From Micropterix aruncella (taxonomy: Eukaryota; Arthropoda; Insecta; Lepidoptera; Micropterigidae), in the NCBI GenBank assembly GCA_944548615.1, contig OX155952.1:3733522-3797521 (forward strand): DNA of 64,000 bases, in the 5' to 3' direction. Positions within the stretch are counted from its first letter, which is position 1; every line of letters begins with the position of its first letter. Made by a program: the position numbers and the translations under genes. The notes beneath the pieces are model-generated. The model ran no database searches, was not told where the DNA came from, and saw only the letters and a program-made list of their open reading frames with translations. Positions 20,883 to 31,410 of the stretch are shown here, piece by piece.

Positions 20883-22870
20883 TAAATATATAAATGGATT
20901 AGGGTATACACTTTTTAGCAGTTATATCGTGTAATATCGTAAAAAGGACGTTAAAACATAAATTATTAAGACGACAATTAGATAGGTTTCATTTCTGCAT
21001 AGACGTTTAGACCTGCAAATTATGCAAAACGAAAAACAATCTAATGTCGTCATGCATAATTTTAAATTTGCAGATTTTTGAGCAACAAAACAGTGGTTTA
21101 ACGTTCAGTTTACAAGCAGCCTGTGTTTATTCGGTCTAATTTAACGCCATTTCAGTAGAGAAATGACTACTTGGCAGCGGTTTGCGCGGAAAGACTACTG
21201 ACCCATTTGGCTCAAGCCCAAGTCGCCACAATGTCACGTTTCGCTTCGAATAAACGAGGGTGAGATACAATTACATTGCAAATATATACCCATTTATATC
21301 AAAAATTACGATACAGCATTTTCTTTGTGTCATTTATGATGTAAGTTATATGTATTTATCGAGATAAAAGCTACGTGGGGGGTTAATCCGAATATGTTTT
21401 GTTATGTATATATTTTATAAAAACTTTTAATCTGTGTATTATTTTTATATTATAATTAAAATGATTATTATAGCTTCAGTTGTCAGTTTTTAGTGACAGA
21501 AAATCTGAAGAATGTATCAATTTCGTCATGGTCATCATTGCAAGGCCAGTAAGTATTATATTTATTAAAATTACCTATACTGTATGAAAATCAAAAACAA
21601 AAATGTTTCCGGAGGCCCGAACCACATAAATATACATGGTATTTTACAGCTTGTCTCAAAAGTGGACCATCTTCTACAATACACTACAACCGTTCTCACG
21701 ATATTCTACAAAAAATAATATTTTTCAAATTTCATAAATTATTATTTTCTCTTTTTTTTTTTAACTAACCGTGTTTGTTTAAAAAATGCATTATATGTTT
21801 GCTTAAAGTCATTTTATATTATTCGACGAGACCTCTACTCACAACATAAAATGTCTCTTTTAACACTAACGTCATAAATAACTAGAATGTATATGTACAC
21901 AATAAATTTATTTTAGTAACATTTAAGAGAAGAAGATGAGCAGTAGGTACTAGGTAGACTGCGACTTCAATATAAATTGGCTTTGACGGAGGAAAGTAAA
22001 TAAAACATGCCGTGAAACTTTCCACGTGACATAAAATTGACAGGTAATCCAACATAGTGGGTGTCGGAGGGAGAAAGCGAGTGATAGATGAAAGGAAGTG
22101 CTTGAAGGAAGAAGTGAGTAAAACAACTTACATGGCAGTATTGCCAAATGCAGCAAATATAATGTTTTTTTAACTTACCCCTACTCACCTGCGGAATGCC
22201 ATTTTAATTACGAAGGCGGTTTCATGCCGAAGACTGATGTAAAGCGTTAGTTCTGACTTTGTGACGAAGAATTCAACTATTCGGCGCTTCCTGAATCTTT
22301 CGCTCCCTTACTCTCCAGTCATCTCTTAGATGACAAGCTAGTCTATTGGTGCGAGAATAGCTCGCCCGGATGGATTAAGATTTAATACGTACACCTGGTC
22401 ACTGTTGAAAATACTCATAGTTGGACATTTTAGTTAGCTGGTTGGTTTAATGAAGGTGAACTCCCTTGGAAGGACTCGTAATTAAGGGATTTATTTTAGA
22501 CTTGCATGCTGATATGGTATTACACTACTTATACTATTACATACATGCATACATCGTAACCTTCTGATTTCTTGATAAAAATGAATTATCGCGCATTGGT
22601 GCTACACATTGCTTTCACAGTTATAAATGTAATACGATATTGCGGTAATGAATGGTACCGTAGTATTCAAGAGTATTGTCAGTACGCATCTCACCGCACT
22701 AAAATGGCGTAGCAACAATATTAGATTCGTAAAGGCAGTCAGTTTGATGCAGATATTCAGCGTCGCAACCACTGTCACCCTTGCAAGCAACGGTATTTTA
22801 AATGCCAGGAATGGTTATAAATCATTATGCTACATACATTACTAAACCTGTGGTGACACATTTGGTCGAA
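20883..22870. other. No recognised feature
   Basis: About 2 kb of AT-rich DNA. Scattered short ORFs (for example 21950-22188 minus, 22602-22845 both strands) have no family signature. Near 20159 and 21649 short strings like CAGGCTGTCTCAAAAGT and CAGCTTGTCTCAAAAGT resemble mariner termini, but no partner terminus was found. Confidence 0.35.
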
Positions 22871-22879
22871 ATCTTGTGG

Positions 22880-22908
22880 TTGTTCAACTTGTAAATAGTT
22901 GAACAACC
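22880..22908. repeat. Stem-loop, 11-bp perfect arms
   Basis: GTTGTTCAACT, a 7-base loop, then AGTTGAACAAC. It is followed by an A/T-rich AATAAATTATAATAAAATAA stretch. Function unknown; it could be a terminator-like end of a small repeat. Confidence 0.6.
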
Positions 22909-23035
22909 GGCGGGATCATAACTGTGAATAAATTATAATAAAATAAATAAATAGATTTTAATATGTGGGTACGTTACAAAATGAGACAAAATCGATGCGC
23001 GCAAATCCCTCAAACATCAACACGTAATCATATAT

Positions 23036-23560
23036 ATGTCTGTAAAACACCGACTGACCTGTGATGATGATCCTCGCCTAGCTGAAGTCCCAGCACTGCT
23101 ACGGACCCTCGAGGTGCCTGCTGGTGGATTTTTCACTCAAGTCTCTTTAACAATGCCTCACACAAGACCCACTCGACGCGGATTAGTTCCTTCGCGGAGT
23201 TTTAATTATGATTTTGCGGAGCGGTTCAAGAAGGCGATAAAAATAAAGCGATAAATAAAGCGGTTCAGAGTCGCGGGAGTATGCAAAACCTCTGAAAATA
23301 TATATATGCAGTCATCGTGACCGCGCGGCGGATGATTATAAAAACTAGCAGCGGGTAGGCATTTTTGAGCGAACGCAGTACTGGCAGCGTTGAAGTAGTT
23401 CTTCTTCTTCTTCGGAGTCAACATCTGTCAGTGAAATCGAACATCCACATATACTAATTAAATGCTGATGCAAAAGATACTTTGCGCGCAACCACCTCGT
23501 CCTTATTTGGCCATTATTTTCGTAAGAAAGATCGTTATTTAAGTAGCTCATTTTTTGTTT
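23036..23560. other. GC-richer block with unassigned ORFs and a TATA-like box
   Basis: The block holds plus ORF 23036-23254 and overlapping minus ORFs at 23206-23424 and 23345-23551. The last one has an acidic run (DVDSEEEEELLQRC) and two Cys pairs, but I do not recognise it. On the plus strand GATTATAAAAACTAG (23331) is a good TATA-box candidate, with GCGAACGCAGTACT about 35 bp downstream where a start site would lie. It may be a promoter of a host gene or of an unidentified element; evidence is thin. Confidence 0.3.
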
Positions 23561-23679
23561 TATTTTCAGTGTAGTATTATAGTATTATAACTTGCGTGAA
23601 ATCGATACTACAATGTAATGCTCTCCTCGTAAGTTTGAAGTGCCTCGTATACGCATATATTTTTTTATTCTATGTTCTT

Positions 23680-24308
23680 GTCTTTATTATTTAAGAATCA
23701 TTGCAAGTTTTAAAATGCTGGGGTGTGTTTTAACCCACTTCGTACACGAAGGGTTAAATCATTAGTCTTAAATGCTGGAGGGGAAGAGTGCCAATGTCAA
23801 CTTTTTGCCCCGACTAGGAAAAATCATAGATCCGGGGCTGAAGTCAAGGCACGTGAAAGGTTTTTGTAACCATCCAAATTTCTATTTTGGTACCCGTGTA
23901 TTTCAACCTGATTTTAGTATGATTTTCGTCAAAATATCCCACGAGTGTAGTAATGTAGGCTGAATTATTCAGTTACGTCAAAGGTTAATGATGACTGATA
24001 AAATTACGTCTTCTTTAACAACACTAACGTATTTACTTGTTTATCTCAGCACTACACGGTTGGCTGTAAGAAATCGCGAAACGATAAGCCCGCCGTTTGT
24101 ACTAAGTTAAAATAGAATTTAAGTTTTCTTTACCAATGTAATTATTTTTGTTAGTACAATAAAGGTGTTTTTCATTTCACTAATCGGATTAATATTTCAG
24201 CCGTTAGCTCCTGCGGATAAAATATAATATAGGAGTAAACGTTTAGTGTAACGAAGCTTAGCGGTAGAGCCTAAGTTAATATCCTTAGACGTTTACCCTC
24301 TTCGAAAT
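23680..24308 (+). repeat. Left arm of a ~500-bp inverted repeat (partner 31411-31910)
   Basis: Begins GTCTTTATTATTTAAGAA and ends CTTCGAAAT. Its reverse complement is at 31411-31910 with moderate divergence. Removing a 128-bp insertion (24055-24182) leaves about 501 bp, equal to the partner's length. It includes a small palindrome (ACCCACTTCGTACACGAAGG). The arms face each other across 7.1 kb and could be terminal inverted repeats of one DNA element or two opposed copies of a repeat. Confidence 0.85.
24055..24182 (+). mobile_element. 5'-truncated SINE (lepidopteran type) inside the left arm
   Basis: 128 bp present here and absent from the matching place in the right arm. CACTA occurs on both sides (24050-24054 and 24178-24182), so a 5-bp target duplication is likely. 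The string GAAACGATAAGCCCGCCGTT and the end ACAATAAAGGTGTTTTTCAT resemble the 3' part of tRNA-derived SINEs common in Lepidoptera. The tRNA-like head is missing. Confidence 0.65.
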
Positions 24309-25072
24309 ATTGGGAACTAGCTGACTTGTGCCCGCTTTATTTGAGAACTAGCTGACCCGTGCCCACTTCGTTGGGCGGTAAAACTTTTTACTTGTGATGA
24401 AATTATGAGTGTGGTTTCGTTAGTACTGAGTACTATGATTTATTTCCTGACAGCCAAAAGAAGGGTTATATTTTACTGCATATGTATGTATTTGCATGCC
24501 AATTTGACTATATTACCGCTAGTCGTGAGTGTCTTCTTGTGAGTGTCTTATCTCTTTAACCATTTATGCAGTAAAAGGGAAATTATATGCAGTAAAAGGG
24601 AAAAGTCTTTTGTTGAGACTTTTTTTGAAAGTCTTTTGTCTCACTTGAGACGATAAATTTACCTAATTTGATAAGAATTCATAATTGTTGATAATATGAC
24701 CAATAAACATGACCTAACGATTTAAATTATTTAAAAAAATATAAAATACTACTTTTTGTGACTTGAATATAAAAGTTAGACATGCTGTCGCTCACTTTTT
24801 TGTAGGCATTATCAAGCTCTACAGCTTTTCTCTAGAACTTAATCAAATATCTCTCATCGTTAATAAGGCAGCGTTAGTTAGAAACGTTTTCGTTCGACCG
24901 TTTTTTCTCCGACTTACATTGCAAATCTGGTTACCACGAGAAAGTATTTTCATTTTTCGTATTAATGTATAGCCTAAGACACTCACAAATAATGTGGCTT
25001 TCTATTGGTAAAAGAATTTTCAAAATCGGTTCAGTAGATCCAGAGATTTCTTCCTACAACCTCACAAACTTT

Positions 25073-25077
25073 ACCTC
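25073..25077. repeat. Target-site duplication of the BEL element (left copy)
   Basis: ACCTC at 25073-25077, repeated at 31104-31108 right after the other LTR. Five bases is the usual length for BEL/Pao and many other LTR elements. Confidence 0.9.
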
Positions 25078-25754
25078 TGGAGAAGCGTGTAAATAGTTCC
25101 TCCACGGGTGTAGGATTACTACTATTGCGTTGTTTTGTTATATTTTTGCGAATTCGTTTTTTGTAAAGTCCAAATTGAGATGCTGAGAAATGCCGGTTGA
25201 TAGTTAGAAACTCAAAGACTGCACTCACCTCCGAATGTCCTCGTTCCAATCCAGGTCAGCAGCATCCAACAGTCAGGACGAGATCCTGCGAGATAATTCT
25301 CGACACCGGGGTTCTGACAGTCAATATAATTTCCCGATCACAAAGTTTCTATACACCAAGTTTCTATTCAGCGTCCAGCTTCGCGACGAATTAACACAAA
25401 ATGCGTTCTAAAGGCGGTGCGAGCGTTCATGCGTTTTCAAAGGCGGTGCGAGCGTTCGTAATAAAAGCGAAAAAGATGTGGCGAAAAAAGTGTTCTCCCG
25501 ACATAAACGCGTAAGCAATCAGAACCACCCTCGTCCCTGGCGCGCGCGCAAAACTGCTCACTTTTATTTTAATCGCACGCAGTGGACAGTTAACGCTCTC
25601 TCGCGGAGTTCATTGGAACTTATTCGAACACCATTGGCAAGCGCAGTTCGCGAGTACCAACCATCGACCAGCATAATAAGGCGGGAGTTTTTAAATGTAC
25701 TAAGATTAATTTTAATTGAAAATAAATAGATTTCAATTTAATAGCGCTTCACCA
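25078..25754 (-). repeat. 3' LTR of the BEL element
   Basis: 677 bp, TG...CA ends. On the minus strand it follows AAGGTGGGGTGCA (25755-25767), a purine-rich run that probably serves as the polypurine tract. The ORFs within it recur in the other LTR and are not genes. Confidence 0.9.
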
Positions 25755-25919
25755 TGCACCCCACCTTGGAAGGTCGCAAGATCTTTCAAAACGAGATAAC
25801 TTTATGAGTGGTTGAAGTACACGGCAAATTCTAAACAACAGACTACGATCAAGAGGCGTGAGACTCAATTACATATATATAATTACTAAAGATAAGTTAA
25901 CTATTAAATATAAGTTACG
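25755..25919 (-). other. 3' UTR of the BEL element with polypurine tract
   Basis: 165 bp between the ORF stop and the 3' LTR. The minus strand beside the LTR reads CCAAGGTGGGGTGCA and then TGGTGAAG, which fits a polypurine tract. Confidence 0.6.
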
Positions 25920-28900
25920 TTATTGCGTGGGAATGGGATATAGTTTTGTAACAGCGCGTTTATAAGTCCCAGACTGCATTTTGATTAGTTTTAAATCGTC
26001 CGCAAAATGTACAGATTGGACAGCATGCAAGAGATCGTTCTCTGCTGCCGCCATTCCTGCCACGGAGCGGGGTTCGCGTTTAGCGTTAGGTTGAGCGAAT
26101 TTTTTCACATACGCAATTATTCGGAGCAACTTGTCCCACGAGGAGACTCGTTGCGCTAACTCATACAACAGTGGCAGCTCTGTATGTGTAGTAACAGTCA
26201 TGACGTTTGATTTGTGCTCCGGCAAATCATTGCACTTGGCTGAAGAGAATGGTTTTATCGGCCATTCCTCAGGAGCGCAGTGTATCCACGGTGGACCGTT
26301 CCACCACAGGTCATGGGAAATAAGTTGCGATGGGAGCATCCCACGTGAAAGTCCGTCGCTCGGATTTAATGCTCCGGTCACGTGGTAAAAATGTTCAGCT
26401 GCCAAGTTCTCTTGGCATTGAGCGATACGATTGCTCACGAAAATCAACCATCGGTGAGGTGAAGAATGAATCCACGACAGCGCGATCGTGGAATCAGAAA
26501 ATGCGTATATCTCAACAATGGGAATGCGCTCAGAGTAAGCGTCGCGTACCGCTTTAACTAACTTTGCCATAAGCAAAGCGGCGCATAATTCAAGGCGAGC
26601 GAGGGTCGTGATTTTGGTCGGTGAGACCTTGGATTTTGCGCAGAGAAGGCGAGTTTGTATTCCAGTAGGATAAGTGCAGTGGGCGTAGATAACACAACCT
26701 AGGCCATCCATACTTGCATCACAGAATGCCACAAGGCGTAGCTCACAACCTGCTTGAACTCCGACATGTCGCGGAATCCGCATGTTGTCAAGAAGGTGGA
26801 GCTCTTGTGCGAGAGCGGTAAATCGGGTGCGTATGTGCTCAGGCGCAAGTTCGTCCCAATCACTCTTACTGAGCCACAACTCTTTAATAAGCAACTTGGC
26901 ATATAGGATCACAGGAGCGACCAATCCAAGCACATCAAACAGACGCGCAACTACAGAGAGAATATTTCTCTTCGTGCATTTCTCCGTTATCGTTATGGAA
27001 GTGAAGAAGAGCTTATCTTCACCAGGTTCCCAGGAGAGACCTAAAACCTTCTGGGTGGCGATGCTAGCGTCAAACTCAAGTGATTTGCGGTGTGAGTCAG
27101 GAAGACTATTAAGCAAAGCTGACGAGTTACTCGACCACTTCACCAGATCGAAGTCACCTACTTTGAACATTTTTATCAAATCTTGGGCAAGTTCTCTGGC
27201 CATTACTTTGTCGGGGACTGAATGGACCAGATCGTCCATATAAAAACGAGTCCCAGCGACTTCTGCGGCTTCTGGATAATGCGGACTCATGTCTGAAGCT
27301 AGCTGTCGCACAGTGCGCATAGCTATATAAGGACTCGACTTTAGGCCGAAAGGTTGCCTATTAAAGGCGAACGTGCGTATTTCCTCGGATTCATTGAAAC
27401 GGAATAAAATGCGAAGGTATTTACGCTGGTCAAGAGGTACACCAATACGTAGATAATGTTGTTTTATATCCGCGTTCATAGTGATTGGAAACAATCTGAA
27501 ACCTAATAACAATAGGAACAAATCCGTTTGTAAGTTAGGGCCGATGTGCAATACATCATTTAGAGAGAGACCGGTGTGGGTCTTCGCACTGGCGTCTAGT
27601 ACGATTCGCGGCATCGGTTTGTCTGGCCTCACCACAGCACTATGCGCGATGTAATAGCCATTCGCAGCAAGGTCCGACTTGTCAACAAGACTGAGATATC
27701 CGTTGTCAATATAGTCTTGTATCACCTTATTATAATTCTCGCGCAAACTTGGCAATTGGCGAAGCTTACGCTCGAGCGTTTTTAGGCGGCGATAAGCGGC
27801 GGCGTGCGAGTTTCCAAGTTCTGAAGGGTCCTTGTTAAATGGCAATGCAACGGTATAACGGCCTACTTCATCGCGTGTCACAGTCGACGTGAAAATATTT
27901 TCACACTCTGTCTCTTCCGGTGACAACAGGCGATTCGCTGGCACTTCCTCGAGTTCCCAAAATTTTTGAACTATGTCATTCAGCGCTACGGCGGTGAAAG
28001 AAGCAGCGGTGGGTATCACGTCGTTACGGGGATAATCACCCATCAAAACGTATCCGAATGTTGTCAATAATGCGGGTGGAGCTCTCTGACTCCATTCGAC
28101 CCTGTTTCCCAAGTAGATGTACGGGAAGAGTTGAGCACCTAATAATAAATCGATATTTCCTGGAATATTCCAATTTAAATCGGCGAGCGGAATATCGTGG
28201 AAAACTAAATCGCTTGTCCACTCAATGAATTGCGTCGGCAATTTATCTGTAATGCATTCGACTACTAATGCGTGAATAGAATACTTCTGTTCAGGATCAA
28301 TGCGTGACTCAATGTCAAGATAAACAAATCCTATAATAGGACGCGAAGCGGAGCCTACGCCTTTAATAAAGGAATTATTCAAAGGCGTTATCGGCAGGTT
28401 CAATGTGCGACAACAATCAGTTGTTATTAAATTATTCTGACTGCCGTTATCAATTAGACATCTCACCATCGATCTATTCCCGGAACTTCCCTTACGCCGC
28501 GCAAATAGCTGAGCGGTTGAAAGGAGAATAGTCGTCTTTGTTTTTTCTTCAGCTGTATGCCATGCAGCGTTAATCAATTGGCACGAATTAGCGCTTGCAA
28601 TATTCTGTGACTCGGCTGTCCTGCTCAAATACCCCTGATGATCAGGCGTATAAGTCTGAGATTGCGTAGCAGCTTTCGGGGTAAATGAAGATTCCGGAAC
28701 AATCGAAGCGGAGGCCGCGCAAGCGCCCGATAAAGCGGACGCAGGGGCGGGAGTGGGCATATTATATTTTGCCCAAGCGGTATGCGAATGCGTATTGTTT
28801 TTTATATCATTATTAAAATGTAGAAGGGTGTGATGTCGTTTTTTGCACAACTCACAAACAGACGACGATTTACAGTTCGAACGGCTGTGCACTGTACTAA

Positions 28901-30104
28901 CACAGTTGACACATCCATGTTGCGACTTTACAAATTGATATCTACTATGTGCATCAAGCTTTTTAAATTGCATGCAATTATATAAATGGGTGTGATCAAT
29001 ACTTCCACACAAAACACATTGTTTCCCAGCGGTTACGGTTGCAGCACGCGCACTCGATGTTTGAGCGGGCGAAGACGCGGTATGATTACCTGGTGTACGG
29101 GACTCGTCCGTAACTCCACTCGCAATAAACGATTTGCACGTATGTCGGTCGCGTGCGTTACGATTACGAGTTGTGGAATTATCAGGCGCTTTATTAAAGT
29201 TATTATTTCTCACATTAGAACGTTCAAGTATTTTAGCTTGGTCCTGCACAAAGGACATCAGTTGTTGCGTAGTAGGTATTTCAATACCTCGAACGGAAAG
29301 TTCAAATGCTTGAATTGTTTGCACATCCATTTTTCTAAGTGCGCATTGCACGAAAATAAAATCAGTTAAATCTGGTATTTCAAGCTGTTTCAGAGCTGAC
29401 ATGGAAGCTGAAAACTTGCTGATAAAAGCGTCGAGGTTGTTAGAATTATGAGCGCAATTGTTCAAGTCTAATATGTTGTTTAGGTAAAACACACCTAAAG
29501 CGCGTTTGTCTTGGAATTTTTTAACTAAACTATCCCATAGAATACGATAAGTTTCACCCGTCGGTACAATACCAGCAGTGAATCTTAGCGGATCTCCCGT
29601 CAGTTTAGAAATAAGATATTGCACTCGTTGCGAGTCGGAAAGCTGATCGTTCAAGTGAATATTCATTTTAAACGACTGGTAAAATAAATTCCAGTTTTCA
29701 TGTCGACCGTCAAAATCAGGAATCACCAACGGTTGCAATTTCACTACAGGCTTAGTCAGGTGGCTTGTGCCAGGTGAACGATCTTTATTGTCTGTAGTTA
29801 ACTTGACTCGAATGCGTTTTACTCGCGTGTATAAATCTTCAAAAGAATCAAGACTAGCGTAGTCAGGAATAGAAGTAGGTTTCACGGTTATCGTTATTCT
29901 GTTAATTTCATCTACACATGCCTCGAATCTATCTCGTAAATCGTTTATTGTTTCAGATTCTGCCATGAAACTCTCATTTGATCTTGAATCAAAAGATGCG
30001 ATGTTCTTTGACGAATTATACAATCGATTTATCCGTTCGAACATATGTTCCTTTTTTTGCTTCAAAAGAACCAACATAACTTCTAAATCTGATTTTTCCG
30101 TCAT
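25920..30104 (-). CDS. BEL/Pao polyprotein: gag, protease, RT, RNase H (no integrase)
   Basis: 1,394 residues without a stop. Gag region to about residue 440, with FDGRHENWNLFYQSFKMNIH and Cys/His clusters CVLCGSIDHTHLYNC and CELCKKRHHTLLH. The protease (DUF1758 type) has LIDNGSQNNLIT near 548; the usual D-S/T-G is DNG here. RT: MPRIVLDASAKT, ADIKQHYLRI and the YMDD box near 953. RNase H: VAFCDASMDGLG near 1124, LARLELCAALL and YAFSDSTIALSWI. After AENDLLHAVQSVHFADDLKL the protein goes straight to GTYKRAVTKLYPIPTQ, the kind of tail that normally follows integrase. An in-frame deletion of the zinc-binding and integrase core is the simplest reading; the family is usually some 300-500 residues longer. 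Confidence 0.92.
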   Translation of the reverse strand: MTEKSDLEVMLVLLKQKKEHMFERINRLYNSSKNIASFDSRSNESFMAESETINDLRDRFEACVDEINRITITVKPTSIPDYASLDSFEDLYTRVKRIRVKLTTDNKDRSPGTSHLTKPVVKLQPLVIPDFDGRHENWNLFYQSFKMNIHLNDQLSDSQRVQYLISKLTGDPLRFTAGIVPTGETYRILWDSLVKKFQDKRALGVFYLNNILDLNNCAHNSNNLDAFISKFSASMSALKQLEIPDLTDFIFVQCALRKMDVQTIQAFELSVRGIEIPTTQQLMSFVQDQAKILERSNVRNNNFNKAPDNSTTRNRNARDRHTCKSFIASGVTDESRTPGNHTASSPAQTSSARAATVTAGKQCVLCGSIDHTHLYNCMQFKKLDAHSRYQFVKSQHGCVNCVSTVHSRSNCKSSSVCELCKKRHHTLLHFNNDIKNNTHSHTAWAKYNMPTPAPASALSGACAASASIVPESSFTPKAATQSQTYTPDHQGYLSRTAESQNIASANSCQLINAAWHTAEEKTKTTILLSTAQLFARRKGSSGNRSMVRCLIDNGSQNNLITTDCCRTLNLPITPLNNSFIKGVGSASRPIIGFVYLDIESRIDPEQKYSIHALVVECITDKLPTQFIEWTSDLVFHDIPLADLNWNIPGNIDLLLGAQLFPYIYLGNRVEWSQRAPPALLTTFGYVLMGDYPRNDVIPTAASFTAVALNDIVQKFWELEEVPANRLLSPEETECENIFTSTVTRDEVGRYTVALPFNKDPSELGNSHAAAYRRLKTLERKLRQLPSLRENYNKVIQDYIDNGYLSLVDKSDLAANGYYIAHSAVVRPDKPMPRIVLDASAKTHTGLSLNDVLHIGPNLQTDLFLLLLGFRLFPITMNADIKQHYLRIGVPLDQRKYLRILFRFNESEEIRTFAFNRQPFGLKSSPYIAMRTVRQLASDMSPHYPEAAEVAGTRFYMDDLVHSVPDKVMARELAQDLIKMFKVGDFDLVKWSSNSSALLNSLPDSHRKSLEFDASIATQKVLGLSWEPGEDKLFFTSITITEKCTKRNILSVVARLFDVLGLVAPVILYAKLLIKELWLSKSDWDELAPEHIRTRFTALAQELHLLDNMRIPRHVGVQAGCELRLVAFCDASMDGLGCVIYAHCTYPTGIQTRLLCAKSKVSPTKITTLARLELCAALLMAKLVKAVRDAYSERIPIVEIYAFSDSTIALSWIHSSPHRWLIFVSNRIAQCQENLAAEHFYHVTGALNPSDGLSRGMLPSQLISHDLWWNGPPWIHCAPEEWPIKPFSSAKCNDLPEHKSNVMTVTTHTELPLLYELAQRVSSWDKLLRIIAYVKKFAQPNAKREPRSVAGMAAAENDLLHAVQSVHFADDLKLIKMQSGTYKRAVTKLYPIPTQ

Positions 30105-30426
30105 TTTGGCGAATTAAATTATAGTTGACACAAAGAGAACGAAGCGTTTTATAACACGAAAGTTATAATTGCCAGACGGCGAAAATACCCTACAAGAAGT
30201 ATTTGATGGACTAGTTAGGTCGTGATAATTAAATTGAATAACTATGATGGCATTACCAATTAATACGTAAGCATCAAGCAATACATTAATACACTAACAC
30301 GAGAATCGACATCTACCAAATAATTACGTAGGTCAATCTCAGGCGAAAAGAAAGGCGTTTTTAAATTGATTATAGCGTTAATTATGTGGATTAGTGGAAA
30401 ATCCGGGCTCGTAAGGACCAAAAATA
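30105..30426 (-). promoter_or_regulatory. Leader of the BEL element with primer binding site
   Basis: 322 bp between the 5' LTR and the ORF. Next to the LTR the minus strand reads TATTTTTGGTCCTTACGAGC and then CCGGATTTTCC. The TGGTCCTTACGAGCC part is placed where the primer binding site should be, a few bases from the LTR end; I could not assign the tRNA with certainty. Confidence 0.55.
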
Positions 30427-31103
30427 TGGAGAAGCGTGTAAATAGTTCCTCCACGGGTGTAGGATTACTACTATTGCGTTGTTTTGTTATATTTTTGCGA
30501 ATTCGTTTTTTGTAAAGTCCAAATTGAGATGCTGAGAAATGCCGGTTGATAGTTAGAAACTCAAAGACTGCACTCACCTCCGAATGTCCTCGTTCCAATC
30601 CAGGTCAGCAGCATCCAACAGTCAGGACGAGATCCTGCGAGATAATTCTCGACACCGGGGTTCTGACAGTCAATATAATTTCCCGATCACAAAGTTTCTA
30701 TACACCAAGTTTCTATTCAGCGTCCAGCTTCGCGACGAATTAACACAAAATGCGTTCTAAAGGCGGTGCGAGCGTTCATTCGTTTTCAAAGGCGGTGCGA
30801 GCGTTCGTAATAAAAGCGAAAAAGATGTGGCGAAAAAAGTGTTCTCCCGACATAAACGCGTAAGCAATCAGAACCACCCTCGTCCCTGGCGCGCGCGCAA
30901 AACTGCTCACTTTTATTTTAATCGCACGCAGTGGACAGTTAACGCTCTCTCGCGGAGTTCATTGGAACTTATTCGAACACCATTGGCAAGCGCAGTTCGC
31001 GAGTACCAACCATCGACCAGCATAATAAGGCGGGAGTTTTTAAATGTACTAAGTTTAATTTTAATTGAAAATAAATAGATTTCAATTTAATAGCGCTTCA
31101 CCA
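30427..31103 (-). repeat. 5' LTR of the BEL element
   Basis: 677 bp, nearly identical to 25078-25754 (offset 5,349). Followed by ACCTC at 31104-31108. It should carry the element's promoter; no TATA box was assigned. Confidence 0.9.
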
Positions 31104-31129
31104 ACCTCTTTATAATATTATATTATAGA

Positions 31130-31410
31130 TACAGTAAAAATGAAAAGTTTTTGTTTAAAACACGATGACATTTATATACCAGTAAGTGTGCGATGACCAA
31201 GACGACCAACGAAGTTAGGAAATACAATGTCTACACATCAGTTTTAGTCCGTTACATCTAAGCTAACATAGCAACCTAATATCTCTCAGTTTCCTCTGTG
31301 TTTTACAAGCTGAATCATATTTCAATCCCGCTAGAGAGCTAACAAAGAGTCTATCTCCGCCTGCTTTTCACGTCATCTCGTTTGCTACGTATATTCCAGC
31401 TCCGCACAGA
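31130..31410. other. Spacer between Helitron and right inverted-repeat arm
   Basis: 281 bp, no recognised feature. If the inverted repeats are termini of one element, this is part of its interior. Confidence 0.4.

Larger units (their letters stand above)
25078..31103 (-). mobile_element. BEL/Pao LTR retrotransposon lacking integrase
   Basis: 6,026 bp between ACCTC duplications, with 677-bp LTRs starting TGGAGAAGCG and ending GCTTCACCA. The two LTRs differ at only a couple of positions that I can see (near 25431/30780 and 25706/31055), about 0.3%, so insertion was recent. One large minus-strand ORF encodes gag, protease, RT and RNase H, but the integrase is missing. The element is therefore probably mobilised by relatives that keep integrase. 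Confidence 0.93.
24348..31129 (-). mobile_element. Non-autonomous Helitron (~750 bp) split by a BEL/Pao element
   Basis: Read on the minus strand it starts A|TCTATAATATAATATTA at 31129 and ends with the hairpin GCCCA-ACGAAG-TGGGC, then ACGGGTCAGCTAG before a T at 24348. A second CTAGCTGAC end sits 31 bp further out at 24317. Without the BEL insertion the two pieces join CAAACTTTACCTC with TTTATAATATTA, a terminal sequence typical of lepidopteran Helitrons. No helicase ORF is present. Confidence 0.75.
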
